Assembly: GCA_022747635.1 (NCBI GenBank)
Contig: JAKTNV010000004.1
Coordinates: 91,021,552 to 91,085,551 of the forward strand
Origin: Hetaerina americana
Taxonomy: Eukaryota > Arthropoda > Insecta > Odonata > Calopterygidae
Length of the DNA stretch: 64,000 nucleotides
Reading direction: 5' to 3'
Part shown: positions 26,236 to 38,039 of the stretch, in pieces
Layout: each line of letters begins with the position of its first letter
Numbering within the stretch: the stretch's first letter is position 1
The notes under the pieces: generated by a model
Databases searched by the model: none
Told to the model about the DNA's origin: nothing
What the model saw: the letters and a program-made list of their open reading frames with translations, nothing else
Translations under genes and position numbers: made by a program

Positions 26236-26755
26236 AAAGAGATTTTATATATTAATCGAAGAAGAGGCTTTGACAAGAATGGTAACTATTGTAAAACTTA
26301 GTACCGGTTTCATGAATATTTTTCCTCATATTAATAAGTGGCTTACAGGTACAGTAATGTGTAGGGCCTGTGCCCATAAAAAACCTAACTTACTCGGTAG
26401 CCTACAGCTAATAATTATAAAACTGGAGATTTCTCCAACGGCTAGAATTCTGTCAGTTTACACGGGAAATCAATGAAAAAGTTTATTTGTACTCTTTTGC
26501 CTGCTCCATTTTCCTATCCTCTGTCTTCTTCCACATTTGCTTTTATTTTTTTTGAAATGCCTTTTACATTTCTCCATACGAAACTCATTAAATACCTTTA
26601 TATTAATGAAAATAATGATACTTGATGCCGAATCTAATAAATATTTCGACCAAAAAAACATTCAAAATCAAACACCGAAATCGAATTTTATTTTATGATA
26701 CAATGCTAATCGATTCTCGGCGTGTTCCAAAAATTACTCACTCATTCCATTAACA
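26236..26755. other. AT-rich stretch, nothing recognised
   Basis: May include diverged continuation of the LINE remnant to the left, but I cannot read any RT motif in it. Confidence 0.5.
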
Positions 26756-26759
26756 AAAC

Positions 26760-27490
26760 CCCTCTCCTTGACACACCGACAAGATGAATGTGACGGGAGA
26801 CACATTGGGACATCCAGGACAGCATTCACACACTCTCTCCCTCCGGGTCAAAAACTAAGCCTTTCTCTCTAGGGCTCTTTGGTTGGCCAGGGTGGTGCAT
26901 CTCTGAGCTCGTGTGTACGCCGCCACGGGGGGGAGAGGTAGAGGGGGATCTTGGGTGCCGCGAGCAATAAAAGAGAGAGAAGGTCGGGGGGTGGGGGAGG
27001 AGGACATCTAGTGTGGTTGACACCGGAGTGTTACCAGGGGGACGGGAGGATGGGCGCTGGCTGCTCGCGCTCCGCGTATTGATTCAGCGTGTTGTTAGGG
27101 TCCTAGTGGGATGGGGTGGTGGGGGGTAGGGGGGGCGAAGGTCAGGGCTCCGCCGCCCGGCGTGCAGCCACTGCCGTGGACAGAGACAGATAGGCATCCG
27201 CGGTCGTATGGGTGGAGTGGGAGGGGTGCGCTCACGGGGGCACGGTACTCACTCTTTCCCCGGGGACGTGGATGGGGCGGGAGTGCTCGGGGGTGTGTAG
27301 TATATGCGGAGAGGCGGGGTAGAGGTCGACCGGCGAGGGGATGATGTCCCAGGCGAGAGAGGGCGCTGGAATTGGCACTAATGCTCCAATCTAAGAGTCT
27401 CGTGACACGGCCTCGCTTTATGTCGACCGAGGCGATAAAGAGTAAATCTTTGAGAGATGGGCGTATTGGCTCTTGACGCAACCACCTCAC
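26760..27490. other. Strong G-rich, CpG-rich island with G4 motif
   Basis: Very G-rich plus strand. A textbook G4 pattern spans 27108-27135, with G runs of 3, 4, 6 and 7 separated by loops of two to four bases. Further G runs lie at 26925-27000. Overlapping frames on both strands (131 codons minus, 77 plus) lack domains. Confidence 0.6.
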
Positions 27491-27494
27491 AAAA

Positions 27495-28325
27495 AAAATA
27501 AAGTAAGCCTCGCAGAGATTCTTAAGTTCTGCAATAGATGTACGGACAACGACTCGTCCGAAGTTATTGGATTTTTTGACTCAAGTGCTTTTTAAAATTT
27601 TAGCTTTCTCACCTACATTTATTTTTTTTCGACATTTTCCACCAAAATCCACCATTTTGCCGTATTTATATGTCTCTATCTCTCATTCTCTCCACGCCGC
27701 ATTCCATAAGGGTTTCTCAAAACTACAAGGAAATTTACAGGTTTACTATAAATCAGAAAATAAAATGAAACTTAATATATCAAATCCTGAGGAGAAGCGA
27801 TAAAGGTCTTAACTCTTTTTTCGACAACGGCTTATGTGTTATCTTCAGTGAATCGTAAATCCACTTTTAGCTTAGCTTTTTATCCACTTGAAATTGTTCC
27901 GACTGGCCTTCTTTTTTGGATCTTTTTGCAGAATAGTTCCAAGTTACATGAAATAAATAGTTTACCCATTTCCACCTTTCTGCTTCTACAACCAAAGATC
28001 ACGGGTTCGAATAACTAAAACGAATTTTATCTCTAAACATTTCTCAAATAGTTTATTGTAGATGCACAGTTTCGGTAGTGATTTAGATAAACACGACAAG
28101 CAGTGCCACTGGAATTGCTTCTTCTTGAGACTTTTGAAAATTGAAAGACCTTAAAAACGAATGAGTGAAAAATATCTGAAAACATCGCCTTATCAATGAA
28201 ACTTGGAAAAAGTTGGCACAATGATTGGCTCAGCGCATTGATTTAAACATGACAAAAATTTTACAAAAATATGATTGGTGCAACCTGATTGAGCAGGGCA
28301 GATCAGGTCAGTGATAAGTTAGGAC
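27495..28325. other. AT-rich stretch, nothing recognised
   Basis: No supportable feature. Confidence 0.55.
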
Positions 28326-28329
28326 CAAT

Positions 28330-28730
28330 GGTTTTAAACAGTGCTTATGTGAGAGGGAGGACGTTCCCTACCTCGAGTCACCGAAAATGTGTCATCTCGA
28401 CTAAACGTCCTGGATGGAAGGAGCCACGAAATGATCCGTGCTACGGATGGGAGGGCCGCGGGAGGCGGGATCGAGGGCGTCGGGAGTGAAGGGGGCAAGG
28501 GTCGTCGGGGCGAATATTGCCGAGGGGAGGTGAGTGACTTCCGGAGGGTAGGCGAGACATGTGATTGGCTGGTTCAGGGGTTGTTCACCTCTCTTCCTCA
28601 TCCCTCCCCTCAGCCGCCAAAGGTGAGATCAGTTAGATATTTTAGTATCCTGCAAGCAACCACTAGTGTGTGTGGCACAGGGTGTGGCAGTGGGTGTATA
28701 CACACCAGACTAATTTTGCCCCGAATATGA
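28330..28730. other. GC-rich island
   Basis: G-rich at 28440-28560, then pyrimidine-rich at 28590-28620, then a small GT-rich patch (28665-28705). No domain in the open frames. Confidence 0.5.
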
Positions 28731-29215
28731 CCCTACCTCGGTCGGACAATGTTATTCTGACACCTTGTCATTCGTGAAAAAAATTACATCTTAAGTCTGT
28801 GAAAATCTGTGAAATTTGTAAAAGCTGTGCAGGAGGGTGGTAGAGAGAGAGAGAAAGCATGACCGATTCGGTTTAAACCGTTTTTTAAAAGTTTTACATC
28901 AAATATACATATAGGTAGGAGTTACACCCAAGGAAAGTGAAAAAAATCACTAGCAGAGGAAAACAAGCGGGATAAATGTTTAACTTGACTCCGCGTGTAA
29001 TTACAAATACTCAAAATTTGTCGATAAAACACTTTGAAATAAACAATTATCCCCACTATCAAGTGGAAAACAATTAAAATTCTTAAAACTTGTTATGAAT
29101 TTCCAACAAGATAAAGGGTTAAAATAATTCAACTCGTAGTTAATATAGGCCAATTCAATGCAATATTTTAAATGACATTTTTATCTCAATAATCCCAGCG
29201 ATCCAAGTTTAAAAC
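28731..29215. other. AT-rich stretch, nothing recognised
   Basis: No supportable feature. Confidence 0.55.
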
Positions 29216-29220
29216 AAACA

Positions 29221-29261
29221 ATATGTATATACATATATATACATATATATATATATTTCTA

Positions 29262-29321
<60 letters not shown>

Positions 29322-29335
29322 CATATATACATATC
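29221..29335. repeat. (AT)n microsatellite with interruptions
   Basis: Alternating AT with ACAT and GTGT interruptions. The purest part is about 29273-29314. Unlike the tracts at 36.9, 38.2 and 40.7 kb, I see no mobile-element end abutting it. Confidence 0.95.
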
Positions 29336-29559
29336 CATACAGGTTATCCCTCAAAATATTTTCCAAACGCCGTAGAACTAATTCCTTAAGCAAACGTGAA
29401 AGAGTAAGCTATGAAAAATTAACCTTTTAGCGCTAATATTTAAAGTGTGTATTAAAATGCCCAATATTATTAAACATTTAACAAATATCTTCCAACCACT
29501 CCTTCATTTGTATACTTTTATATTCTGAATTCCTCTGCGGTCTGAATTGTGTTTCAAGT

Positions 29560-30060
29560 CGATGTCTACCTGGCCCTCGCAAACAAATTGCAACATTCTC
29601 TTCGTATCGCCCATCTCGTGCGCGGGAGGGGGGGCAGAGAGATGAAAGGCTCCTCCGCCAAGGGTGCGGCCATGTAAGGCACGTCCTCCATTGGACCATA
29701 CGTGTCACCAACTCCCCCGCCCCTACGCTCCACTTCCTCTCCCCCCGCTTAACCCCTCCCCCACACATCCATAAATATCGTCATCCTTCGTCACGTGAAC
29801 AGATTTCTCCGCGTTGGCGGAGACTTCATGGAGAGCATGCGTAATTTCATTCGATGGCGCGTAATCGCATCAGGGAATCGGAAAGCCCTTTCTCCCACCA
29901 CTCCCCCTCCCCTCCTCGCCCCTTTCCGAGACTCACACGCGCTTACGTGGGCAATGGGACGCGGCGAAGGGGCCGTCGGGGCACGAGATGGCGCCCGTGG
30001 GAAGGGGTGATGCGAAGAAGGGCTGGAAGAGGGGAACGAGAGGCGGCACCGCGAAGGTAA
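29560..30060. other. GC-rich island, mixed asymmetry
   Basis: C-rich around 29710-29770 and 29895-29930, G-rich around 29945-30055. Short overlapping frames on both strands show no domain. Confidence 0.5.
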
Positions 30061-30064
30061 GCAA

Positions 30065-31475
30065 TCTAAGGCGATCTGCATAATATGCTTCTCTCAGAGA
30101 TAAACCGGGGACTTCACTTTCCTTCCCCTCCGCTCCCTAGTCCTCATTGGCGAACAAATGCCTGGGGATTGATGGGCATTTGGACAAGGGGATTCTTTAG
30201 CGGTTAGTTTTGTGCCTCCTTCCCCATTTCCAACATAGAATACTCGTTCCCTTCGAAATTTACATAAATACCCCGCGATCCACCAAAAAGATGTATCGCA
30301 GGGGATGCAAGCACCAGGTGGGAAGGGTAAGTTATAAGGGAGGATATGGGAGAGGAAGGGAAAAGGGAAAAATACTGAGAAAAAACTATTAAATAACCTG
30401 CATATTTGTATACATGCTGGAGGAAGACTTAATTCAAAACAAGGGTTAATTCACTTACCAAATTTGTTATTTGTTAAGCGAAAATAATGGAATAAAAATG
30501 AACTAAACCCATCTATACGCTAGCCACACGGTTAGTGTACCTGTCATTACCAATTTTCATTCTGAATTGCCCAAAATGAAGTGACTTGTTCAATTAACAC
30601 ATGCTATCTACATTTTAATGGCTTTAAAAACTTGTAATTGCCAATTTTTTCAGAGAATCAGAATATTTAATTTCAGAAGCACGTGTATATTTTAGACTTA
30701 TGTTGTTTTTGTTTGATTTTATCCCAGACTGTATAAATATAAAATGCATGAAAAGTTTATATTTTCCTTTCATTAGGTGTATTGTTGGCGAACGAAAATC
30801 AATCATATTAAAGATAAGGGTTACAAAGGAAAAAGCTAAAACCCAGGCTATACTTTTTAATAGATGAATGTTCAAGAAGTTAGCGAACCTAATCATTTGT
30901 AATACAATACCGATGAAATAACTTCAATAACTCCACAGTAAATATGCCTATCATTATGCTATCGTGGGATTTCAACTTTTTCTCGTGAAACACAACAAAT
31001 AATTTCGCGAAAGATGAAATTTGAAATATCTTTTTTTCTATCCTAACATAAAACTATGGTTGGCTCCTAAATATAAATAAATATTCAGATTACAATGGCT
31101 ATAGGAATCTTGGACAAAATAATTCATTGCCATGTTAGATATAGTTTGGCGTTGATTATTCACATAAAATTGACAAATGGTGCGGTAATCGAATAGGTAA
31201 GAATTTCTCAACAAAGGTCCCCGCCATCACTTGAGTTAAGTGCGTGAAGGATAGGGGCATACGATTCATGTGGGATTGGACAGTGCGGCAATATTTGGTC
31301 CCCACTTCTCGCGGCGGGTAATGGAAGAAGGAAATGGAAGAAGGCGCTCGAAGGAAAATACTAAATAAATGCACGCTATTTATACTCCCGTAATAAATGT
31401 AATGAATCACCTCAATTATGCGGACGCGTATTGTACAGAGACATAAGAAAATGTCTCATACATTTAGACTCATGG
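30065..31475. other. AT-rich stretch, nothing recognised
   Basis: No supportable feature. A small purine-rich patch lies at 30320-30375. Confidence 0.55.
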
Positions 31476-31479
31476 GCGG

Positions 31480-31875
31480 TAGGGATACTTGGAAGTGCCT
31501 CATGTAGGCAAGGGGGAGGCGAGGAAAGATGAGGGGGAGGAGGAACCTCCCTATGGTGTGCGCGTGGGTTAACCTCGCGTGATAGGTTGGCAATTTATGC
31601 GTGTCCTACGAGAGATTGATAGCGAGGGAAGGGAGGCGTGCACACGACCGTCTTGTGCGCCGACGAAGATAAAGGGGGCATCCTGCGAGTGGAGCTGGGG
31701 CTAGGAGGGAGGCGGGGCGACTGGATGAATGTGTGCGAGAGAGAAGAGAAGGGATGGGGCGTGATGAGAGAATACGTGATCGTGTTGGGGGAGGGAGAGG
31801 GTGACGGAGAGGCGGTAGAGAAATAAGTGAGGAGGGAGAGCGTGGGAAAGCTGTGTTGCCAGGGAAGTATCGCAA
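31480..31875. other. Purine-rich island
   Basis: The plus strand is G/A-rich almost throughout. Frames are low-complexity with no domain. Confidence 0.5.
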
Positions 31876-31879
31876 AATC

Positions 31880-33150
31880 AGCGGAGGAAACATAAAAAGG
31901 GATTTGTTCATTATTCCTGGCGCGTCCAGCGACTATGTCCTACCAAAGAGCAATTTTATTTTCCTAAATTAAGTTTACCGTAGGAAAAGAGATTAATCAA
32001 ATACAACCAGGACTTTAAGGCCTGAATTTGCGGCATTTGGAAGTTAATTGGGCTAAAATAGTTGGCGATTGGCAATTTTACCATTAAAATATTAACCTGT
32101 AGGCACTATCAGAGTCAACTCAGTTCGTCACTGGCTTTGCCTTTAGACTCGTTAAGATATTGTTCCGAAGAAATAATTGAATGAGACTGCAAAGTTAAAT
32201 CGATCTAACTTTACATGCAATTATGAACATTTATACTAACCTTATTTTTAGGCATCATATTTAAATTGCTATTCAGCATGATGAAGGAAAAACTATTTTA
32301 AACCCGAAAATAGAATCAGAGCAAGAATAGAGGATTTACAACATATTGGTAAGTTGCAATGAACCTTAGCATACTAAATAACTAGGAACACAAAGATAAG
32401 AAATGTGATGGCTAAGGAGGAGGGCATTGGATGAATGTAATGCGAACAATGGGAAGAGTGCTTGAATGCGTGGGAATTTGAAAGAACGAGCATTCTTCTT
32501 TCCTGTGTCCGCTCGCGCCGCGCCAACCGAAACGGAGGACAAGGGAAGTAAAGAGTATATCCCAGGTGGGAGCTGTGATGTCCCGGCATGAGAATATGGG
32601 GAGAAAGAATTATGACTTGAGGGAGGAGAGAAGATGTAGGATGGACAGGATGTGGGTTTTCAAATAGGAAAGAGGGTGTTGACACGAGAGGGATCCTGGA
32701 AAGAGAACACTAGGTATGTCAAAAAGGGACAGTGCCTTGCGTGGTATTATTCCCATTTTGGGAAATAAAAGAATGGATGTTAGGGGTGTTAGTGAAGTGG
32801 AAGTCGAGGCGCCTCGAGACGTTAAGAGGGGGAAGACGGAATGGAGGCGACGGGATATTGCGTGCGTGGGGCAAGGACACAAGCGTGGCTCATGCTTCAT
32901 GGTGGGAAACAAATTGCCGACTTCGGAGGGGGAACTCTAAGGAGCAGATTAAACATTTTTCACCTTTAAAAAAACACCCCATCATATTGTTAGAGCGGCG
33001 ACCGATGTCAGTAACCATTTGCATCCAAAGAGACGGACGGGCTCTGTGGAAACAATGCGGAGAATGATGCGACACCAGTGTTAGATCACTCACAACAAAG
33101 AGCATCCAGGGATCCGGAGTCAGACATTCCATCCAAGCCGAACCCTGCCC
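31880..33150. other. AT-rich, then moderately G-rich (32400-32960)
   Basis: No recognisable feature. Frames of 74-111 codons overlap on both strands without domains. Confidence 0.5.
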
Positions 33151-33153
33151 GGA

Positions 33154-33194
33154 GCGTATACGCGGTAGGCAGTAAGTGCCTACCGCGTATACGC
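33154..33194. repeat. Perfect 18-bp hairpin, 5-nt loop
   Basis: GCGTATACGCGGTAGGCA (33154-33171) is followed by loop GTAAG and its exact reverse complement (33177-33194). Each arm also contains the self-complementary 10-mer GCGTATACGC, so palindromes are nested. It lies in unannotated moderate-GC DNA and I know no family for it. Confidence 0.9.
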
Positions 33195-33199
33195 CCTGA

Positions 33200-34285
33200 G
33201 CCCTGAGAAGAAGCACCTTACTTCAGTGAGCACCTTACCCCTGCGCACTCATATGGAAGTTGGAGTATCACAGAAAAATAGACTTCTCACTAATTATTTG
33301 CTAATACATTAGATTTTATGCCAAACGAAATGCACGGATTCGTGAACCATCGTCTGTAACGGCAATCCGCACACACAAAATGCGAGAGTGATTTTCACAT
33401 TACTTACGAGAGAAAACAAGCCAGGGGGTGCAATCGGTTATGCTGGCTTTTTCCATCTTCTTTGATCTTCAATATTGTTTCAATTTCAATCGGCCATTAG
33501 ACTTGATTCAAGCTACGCTCCAACCTTCTACCAAGCCTATACCACATTCGAAGACGCCATGCTATGAGCAAAGCCATATAATTATTAAAGGAAAATCTGC
33601 TCCAAAGGATTTGGAGCGACAAGTGAATAAGGCTGACTAGCTTTTATAAGTTATACTCCTAAATCATATTAGACGAGGAAATAAAATTAATAAACTTACT
33701 TTCAATCAAATAAGTTTGCATATAATATGAAATTATGAGAAAAAGGAATAGCAAATTCTTGTTCGATTCTAATAAACACACGTAGGTGTGGTCAATAAGT
33801 GACAACCTGATGGACCGGGGGGCACCACCTCGTAGTTTTTGGAAAATAACCAGGGATCAGAGGAGGTAGTAAATATGCTCTCGGTCGTAAATATTTTATG
33901 GGAAAAATGTCAGTGAAAAGAAGGTAGGAACTCTTGCTCAAGAATTCATTTTTGGGGGAACTTATGAAGTGGACAAAGATTGGTCGGCTCTCTAAAAGCC
34001 GAAGTTTTATATTTTAAAAAGGGGAAGAAAATCAAGAGCTAACGTAGAAGTGTTATATTCGTTGAAAATAATACAGGAAGTGACATTCTGTTAAGAAATC
34101 GAATTAAACAGGACGCAGGTAAAATGCCTCGTAACGATTTCTCGACCTATGTAAACCTGAATTCGGACTCAATGGGGGATGAAAGAGTGAAAAAATGAGT
34201 TCGGTTCCAGAGAACAGAATTCGCGATGCGGTAAAGGCGCGGAGAAAAATGAAAGGAAAAAAAGAATGAAAGGAGAAAATATAAC
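33200..34285. other. AT-rich stretch, nothing recognised
   Basis: GGTGTGGTCAATAAGTGACA near 33785 resembles the style of a mariner end, but no partner inverted copy was found. Nothing else visible. Confidence 0.5.
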
Positions 34286-34289
34286 TAAG

Positions 34290-34960
34290 TTTTATATAAC
34301 TTGTACGCGAAGGAGAATGAGAGCGGGGGCGAGACGAGTCGGGGAGGGAGTAGTCGGAGAATAAGGGTGGGACGAGGGTAAAATTGTGATAAAGAGGAAT
34401 AGTTTTCGGGGAGGTGAGCCCGGAGCACACAACGAAAAAAAATAATAAAAAATACAGATTTACGAGGACAGGCGGAAAAATAAATCATCAACAATTTACG
34501 ATCCATAAAGTCTTGCAAAATAGATGACCGCTGGATGAAGTGGTTCTAATAAATCATTTCTTATTTTATAAATATCTTTTTTTTTCTTTCTCTCGGGGAT
34601 GGGTTCTGTGTGGTCGAGAGTGAGTGTGAGAGGGGGAGAGAGGGAGGGGGGATTGGCGTGGCAGACAAGTGAAGTGAAGAGGGCGCGGGAGTTGGAAGGG
34701 GCACGATGGGATACGAAAGCTGGCAAAGGGAGTGAGGGGGCAGTTGGTCAAAAAGTGGCAGTTTCCGCGAATCGGAGTCGTAGGAATGTGATTGATACTA
34801 AATACATGGACGCGTGGTGGTTAGGCGGGATTGAAGTTTATGGCGCACTGGACAATAGAATTCCAAGGGGGCCTTTCCGTGCGTGACGCGCTACGGTGGC
34901 GCCATGGATGCACGCGAGAGCGGAAGGGCGGGGAAGTTAAAAATGATCAAGAGAAGCGCG
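34290..34960. other. Purine-rich island
   Basis: G/A-rich plus strand at 34310-34430 and 34600-34745, interrupted by AT-rich DNA. Frames on both strands are low-complexity. Confidence 0.5.
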
Positions 34961-35389
34961 GCTGCAGGAAAAACAATGTTTAATTTTGCGAGTTAACGGC
35001 CAAATTATTATTGAACATGTGCTGTGGTACTTTTATATTCAACTGGAAACATGATGTAATGATAGTTGTAATAGGTTTGATAGTTCTTAAACATATAAGT
35101 AGTTCACAATGAGATGTTTCTAATTTGTTCTACTACCTTTTTCTGATTTTCTTAAGATATTTAAATGGTAAAAATAATGAAATATAAAATACATATTCCG
35201 TAATCATCCATCTTGTAATGTTGAAATAAAATTATAATCACTTGTTTTCTATCGAGAAGAATTAACACCAAATGATGAAGGGAATTCTGTATGCCCCTTT
35301 TCGGTGCAATTATATCGGTGTTTTATGGGCCCTGTGTGTGATATATGTTAGTATGGGTTTATTTAAATATAAGTAAATAAATAAATATA

Positions 35390-35394
35390 AATAA

Positions 35395-35440
<46 letters not shown>

Positions 35441-35477
35441 GTATATTGGTATACTTGGACATATCTAAGTATATTTG

Positions 35478-35543
<66 letters not shown>

Positions 35544-35570
35544 TATGTTAGTATATAATATATATGTAAA
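35390..35570. repeat. Two adjacent (AT)n tracts
   Basis: AT runs at 35399-35434 and 35481-35540 are separated by about 46 bases of related ATA-rich sequence, preceded by TAAA/TATAAA repeats. No recognised mobile-element end is attached. Confidence 0.93.
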
Positions 35571-36680
35571 TACAGGTGTCTATCATTTCTCTGCTAATTA
35601 TTTCATTCATTATAAAATATTAAATGCGCACACTGAGAGAAGATCTAGCATATCCTTTCGGAGCCGAGAGAGATATGAATCACTTCATGTCGATCGGATT
35701 GATGAACGTTTTCTGATGAAATGAAATCATTGAAGAAATTTACAAAATAATGTACGATTTATTGCAAGCGAATCTGATCATACATTTGATGGCCTATTTT
35801 GACTTGCAAAAATAGCAGTTTAGCTTGCCGTAAAGATAATTTTTTTTAAAAGTTTAAAATGAAATGTGAAGTTAATTGATGGTTTTTGCAACTACAATTC
35901 TTGAATTAATTTGGCATATTTTTGCTCAGAGCTGCTTTTTGATTTGTTCTTTTAATGTGCATGAAAATGCCACCGCGGAATATACTATTCCAAATGAATC
36001 GAATATGGAAATTGGATGTTAATTATGCGTGAGGTCTCAACAATGCCGTTGATGCTGTGATTTTTTTGCGCTACTTTGTACAATTCCGGTTTGATATATT
36101 TATTCATCTCCAGGATTGGCTGTGTAGAATAAAGTTCCAATCATTTTTATTCGTTTTATATCGGAAATAGGTACTCAATGCCATAAAACATATCCACAGT
36201 TTTTAACAAAATTAATTGGAGCATGAAGAACGTCAAAAGAATTAAATTTCGGGGTTAACATTGATGTTCCATGAACTACAAGAAAAAATAATTAATAGTT
36301 TAAACTGAATTTGATACGTAATTTCATCGGTAAATTTAAGTGTAGAAGAGTAAACCAAATAATGGCCTTATAATAAATATCTATTCATCCAAGAACTGTG
36401 TCTTGATGTTGATGAAGTTCGATGTGACGCCAGCCCAGTCAACATGCCACGTTGTTTTCAACTGAAGTTCAATAAATTAGTATAGAATATATTACTTTTC
36501 AAGCCAGTGTTTTATCAAATGTGAAAATAGATATATTTATACACTGGAGAGTCTTTTCACTCCTAAGACTAATTCTCAAAGTGGCACGAAACCGAACCTA
36601 GAGTAAAGATGAAACATAAAATATTTTTAAATATTCATAAAAACAAGTGCCTCAAACGACACTATGAACTCCGAAGCCTC
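35571..36680. other. AT-rich stretch, nothing recognised
   Basis: No supportable feature. Confidence 0.55.
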
Positions 36681-36689
36681 GACCTACTC

Positions 36690-36875
36690 CTCCTTTCGCT
36701 GCCCTCCCCCCCTCTGACCCTTCGCGAGCGGTGAGATTAGTGACTCATCCAAGCAGGGACTGAGCACGATAGTGAGTTATTTCTTGTCGATTGATTCCTT
36801 ACCCAGATATGAACAATTTATAAATCTACATCTGTGGTTTTATATATTTGTGCGTCGCCGAAGAGCGTTCCATTT

Positions 36876-36880
<5 letters not shown>
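36690..36880 (+). repeat. Left copy of inverted duplication: host-like sequence plus PLE-B 3' end
   Basis: CCTTCGCGAGCGGTGAGATT..., TCATCCAAGCAG and TTTCTTGTCGATTGATTCC (36717-36800) recur in reverse complement at 41024-41120 with small gaps. The next part, ATTTGTGCGTCGCCGAAG (about 36847-36864), recurs reverse-complemented at about 40740-40775. About 250-300 bp present between these parts in the right copy is missing here. It ends in (AT)n at 36881. Confidence 0.75.

Positions 36881-36950
<70 letters not shown>
36881..36950. repeat. (AT)n tract between PLE-B and PLE-A ends
   Basis: About 70 bases of pure alternating AT. It joins the PLE-B 3' end on the left directly to the 3' end of the inverted PLE-A copy on the right. 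Confidence 0.97.
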
Positions 36951-36953
<3 letters not shown>

Positions 36954-37515
36954 GGAAGTTCTCTCGGGTTTCCCACCGGGTCAGTGTGGTGTGCACCGAC
37001 GTTTCGACGGCTAACTCTGCCATCGTCTTCAGGGTGAAGTGCAGAGCAATGAATTCGCCATGTATTTATACCCTGTCGTAGGGTCAGGTGTCCTCCGATT
37101 GGTCCGATGTGTTCCCAAGTGCCGAGCCGCCCCGGTGACGTCTCGTACTTTCAATTTTTCTCAGCACAGGTCTCCACGTGCTGCTGATCTGGAAGCCAGT
37201 GTCCCTGTTGAAGGTATTCTGTCCTTCCAGTCGGATTTCCACGGCTTCCTTCGCCACTCGGTCCCAGTAGCCGTTCGTGTGACAAAGTCTTTTGGTGCTC
37301 CCCCAGTCAATCCGATGACCATGCGTGATGCTGTGTTCGGCGACTGCAGACTTCTCAGGGTAATGGAGTCTGATGCATCGCTCATGCTCCGTTAGTCGCT
37401 TTTCAATTGTGCGGCCAGTCTCCCCGATGTATACCTGGCCGCACTCACACGGGATCCGGTATACCCCCGGCGCCTTCAAACCCCGTTCGTCTTTTGCCGT
37501 GCCAAGGAAGTTCTT
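36951..37515 (-). mobile_element. Penelope-like element 3' end, left arm of inverted repeat
   Basis: Reverse complement of 37561-38125 as far as I can check; a 118-codon frame within it is identical in both arms. Reading on the minus strand it holds the GIY-YIG endonuclease end of a PLE, a 3' untranslated or pLTR-like part with a hammerhead-like motif (36995-37036), and then (AT)n. No reverse transcriptase is present, so the copy is 5'-truncated at the centre of the inverted repeat. Confidence 0.85.
36994..37036 (-). ncRNA. Hammerhead-ribozyme-like motif (left PLE-A arm)
   Basis: Exact mirror of the motif at 38040-38082: TCTTCAG (37026-37032) is the complement of the CUGAAGA core. Transcription from either side of the inverted repeat would yield one motif in sense orientation. 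Known PLE hammerheads with very short stem III work best as dimers. These two copies lie on opposite strands, so they would not form a tandem dimer in one RNA. Confidence 0.6.
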
Positions 37516-37518
37516 CAA
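37084..37518 (-). pseudogene. PLE GIY-YIG endonuclease domain, 5'-truncated (left copy)
   Basis: The encoded part is about 140 residues. It shows KDERGLKAPGVYRIPCECG, then YIGETGRTIEKRL, EHERC, AEHSITHGHRIDW and KEAVEIRLEG. These fit the GIY-YIG fold: GVY and YIG strands, an Arg in TGRTIEKRL, and a Glu in the EAVEI helix. The CEC and EHSITHGH residues fit the Cys/His pattern seen in Penelope endonucleases. In a whole element this domain follows the RT and nicks the target site. Here it has no upstream RT and no credible ATG, so it is a domain relic although its frame is open. The identical domain lies head to head at 37597-37992. Confidence 0.85.
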
Positions 37519-37560
37519 TTTTCCTTGTCTTCTTCCTTGAACTTCCTTGAGACTTAGAAA
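37516..37560. other. 45-bp spacer at the centre of the PLE inverted repeat
   Basis: Not palindromic overall. It repeats CTTCCTTGA words, which also occur at the arm ends (AAGAACTTCC). This local similarity could have let a template switch or fold-back ligation happen here. The part next to the left arm looks like a few extra bases of PLE coding sequence. Confidence 0.6.
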
Positions 37561-37596
37561 AAGAACTTCCTTGGCACGGCAAAAGACGAACGGGGT

Positions 37597-37992
37597 TTGA
37601 AGGCGCCGGGGGTATACCGGATCCCGTGTGAGTGCGGCCAGGTATACATCGGGGAGACTGGCCGCACAATTGAAAAGCGACTAACGGAGCATGAGCGATG
37701 CATCAGACTCCATTACCCTGAGAAGTCTGCAGTCGCCGAACACAGCATCACGCATGGTCATCGGATTGACTGGGGGAGCACCAAAAGACTTTGTCACACG
37801 AACGGCTACTGGGACCGAGTGGCGAAGGAAGCCGTGGAAATCCGACTGGAAGGACAGAATACCTTCAACAGGGACACTGGCTTCCAGATCAGCAGCACGT
37901 GGAGACCTGTGCTGAGAAAAATTGAAAGTACGAGACGTCACCGGGGCGGCTCGGCACTTGGGAACACATCGGACCAATCGGAGGACACCTGA
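37597..37992 (+). pseudogene. PLE GIY-YIG endonuclease domain, 5'-truncated (right copy)
   Basis: The same residues as the left copy: GVY, YIGETGR, EHERC, AEHSITHGH and KEAVEI. It ends in the same stop after SDQSEDT. The frame runs back towards the inversion centre without an ATG or RT motif. Because both copies are identical over the aligned part, the duplication is young or maintained by conversion. A stand-alone function for the isolated endonuclease is not supported. Confidence 0.85.
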
Positions 37993-38039
37993 CCCTACGA
38001 CAGGGTATAAATACATGGCGAATTCATTGCTCTGCACTT

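Noticed and set aside
33780..33815. Solitary mariner terminal repeat
   Set aside because: Only one end-like word was seen. No inverted partner, no TA duplication and no transposase remnant nearby.
35390..35570. CRISPR-like or satellite array
   Set aside because: Plain AT microsatellite with no spacer-repeat periodicity. No CRISPR signature anywhere in the window.
37039..38037. Pair of identical 118-codon frames facing the PLE endonuclease
   Set aside because: They are antisense shadows of the GIY-YIG domain in the inverted repeat.
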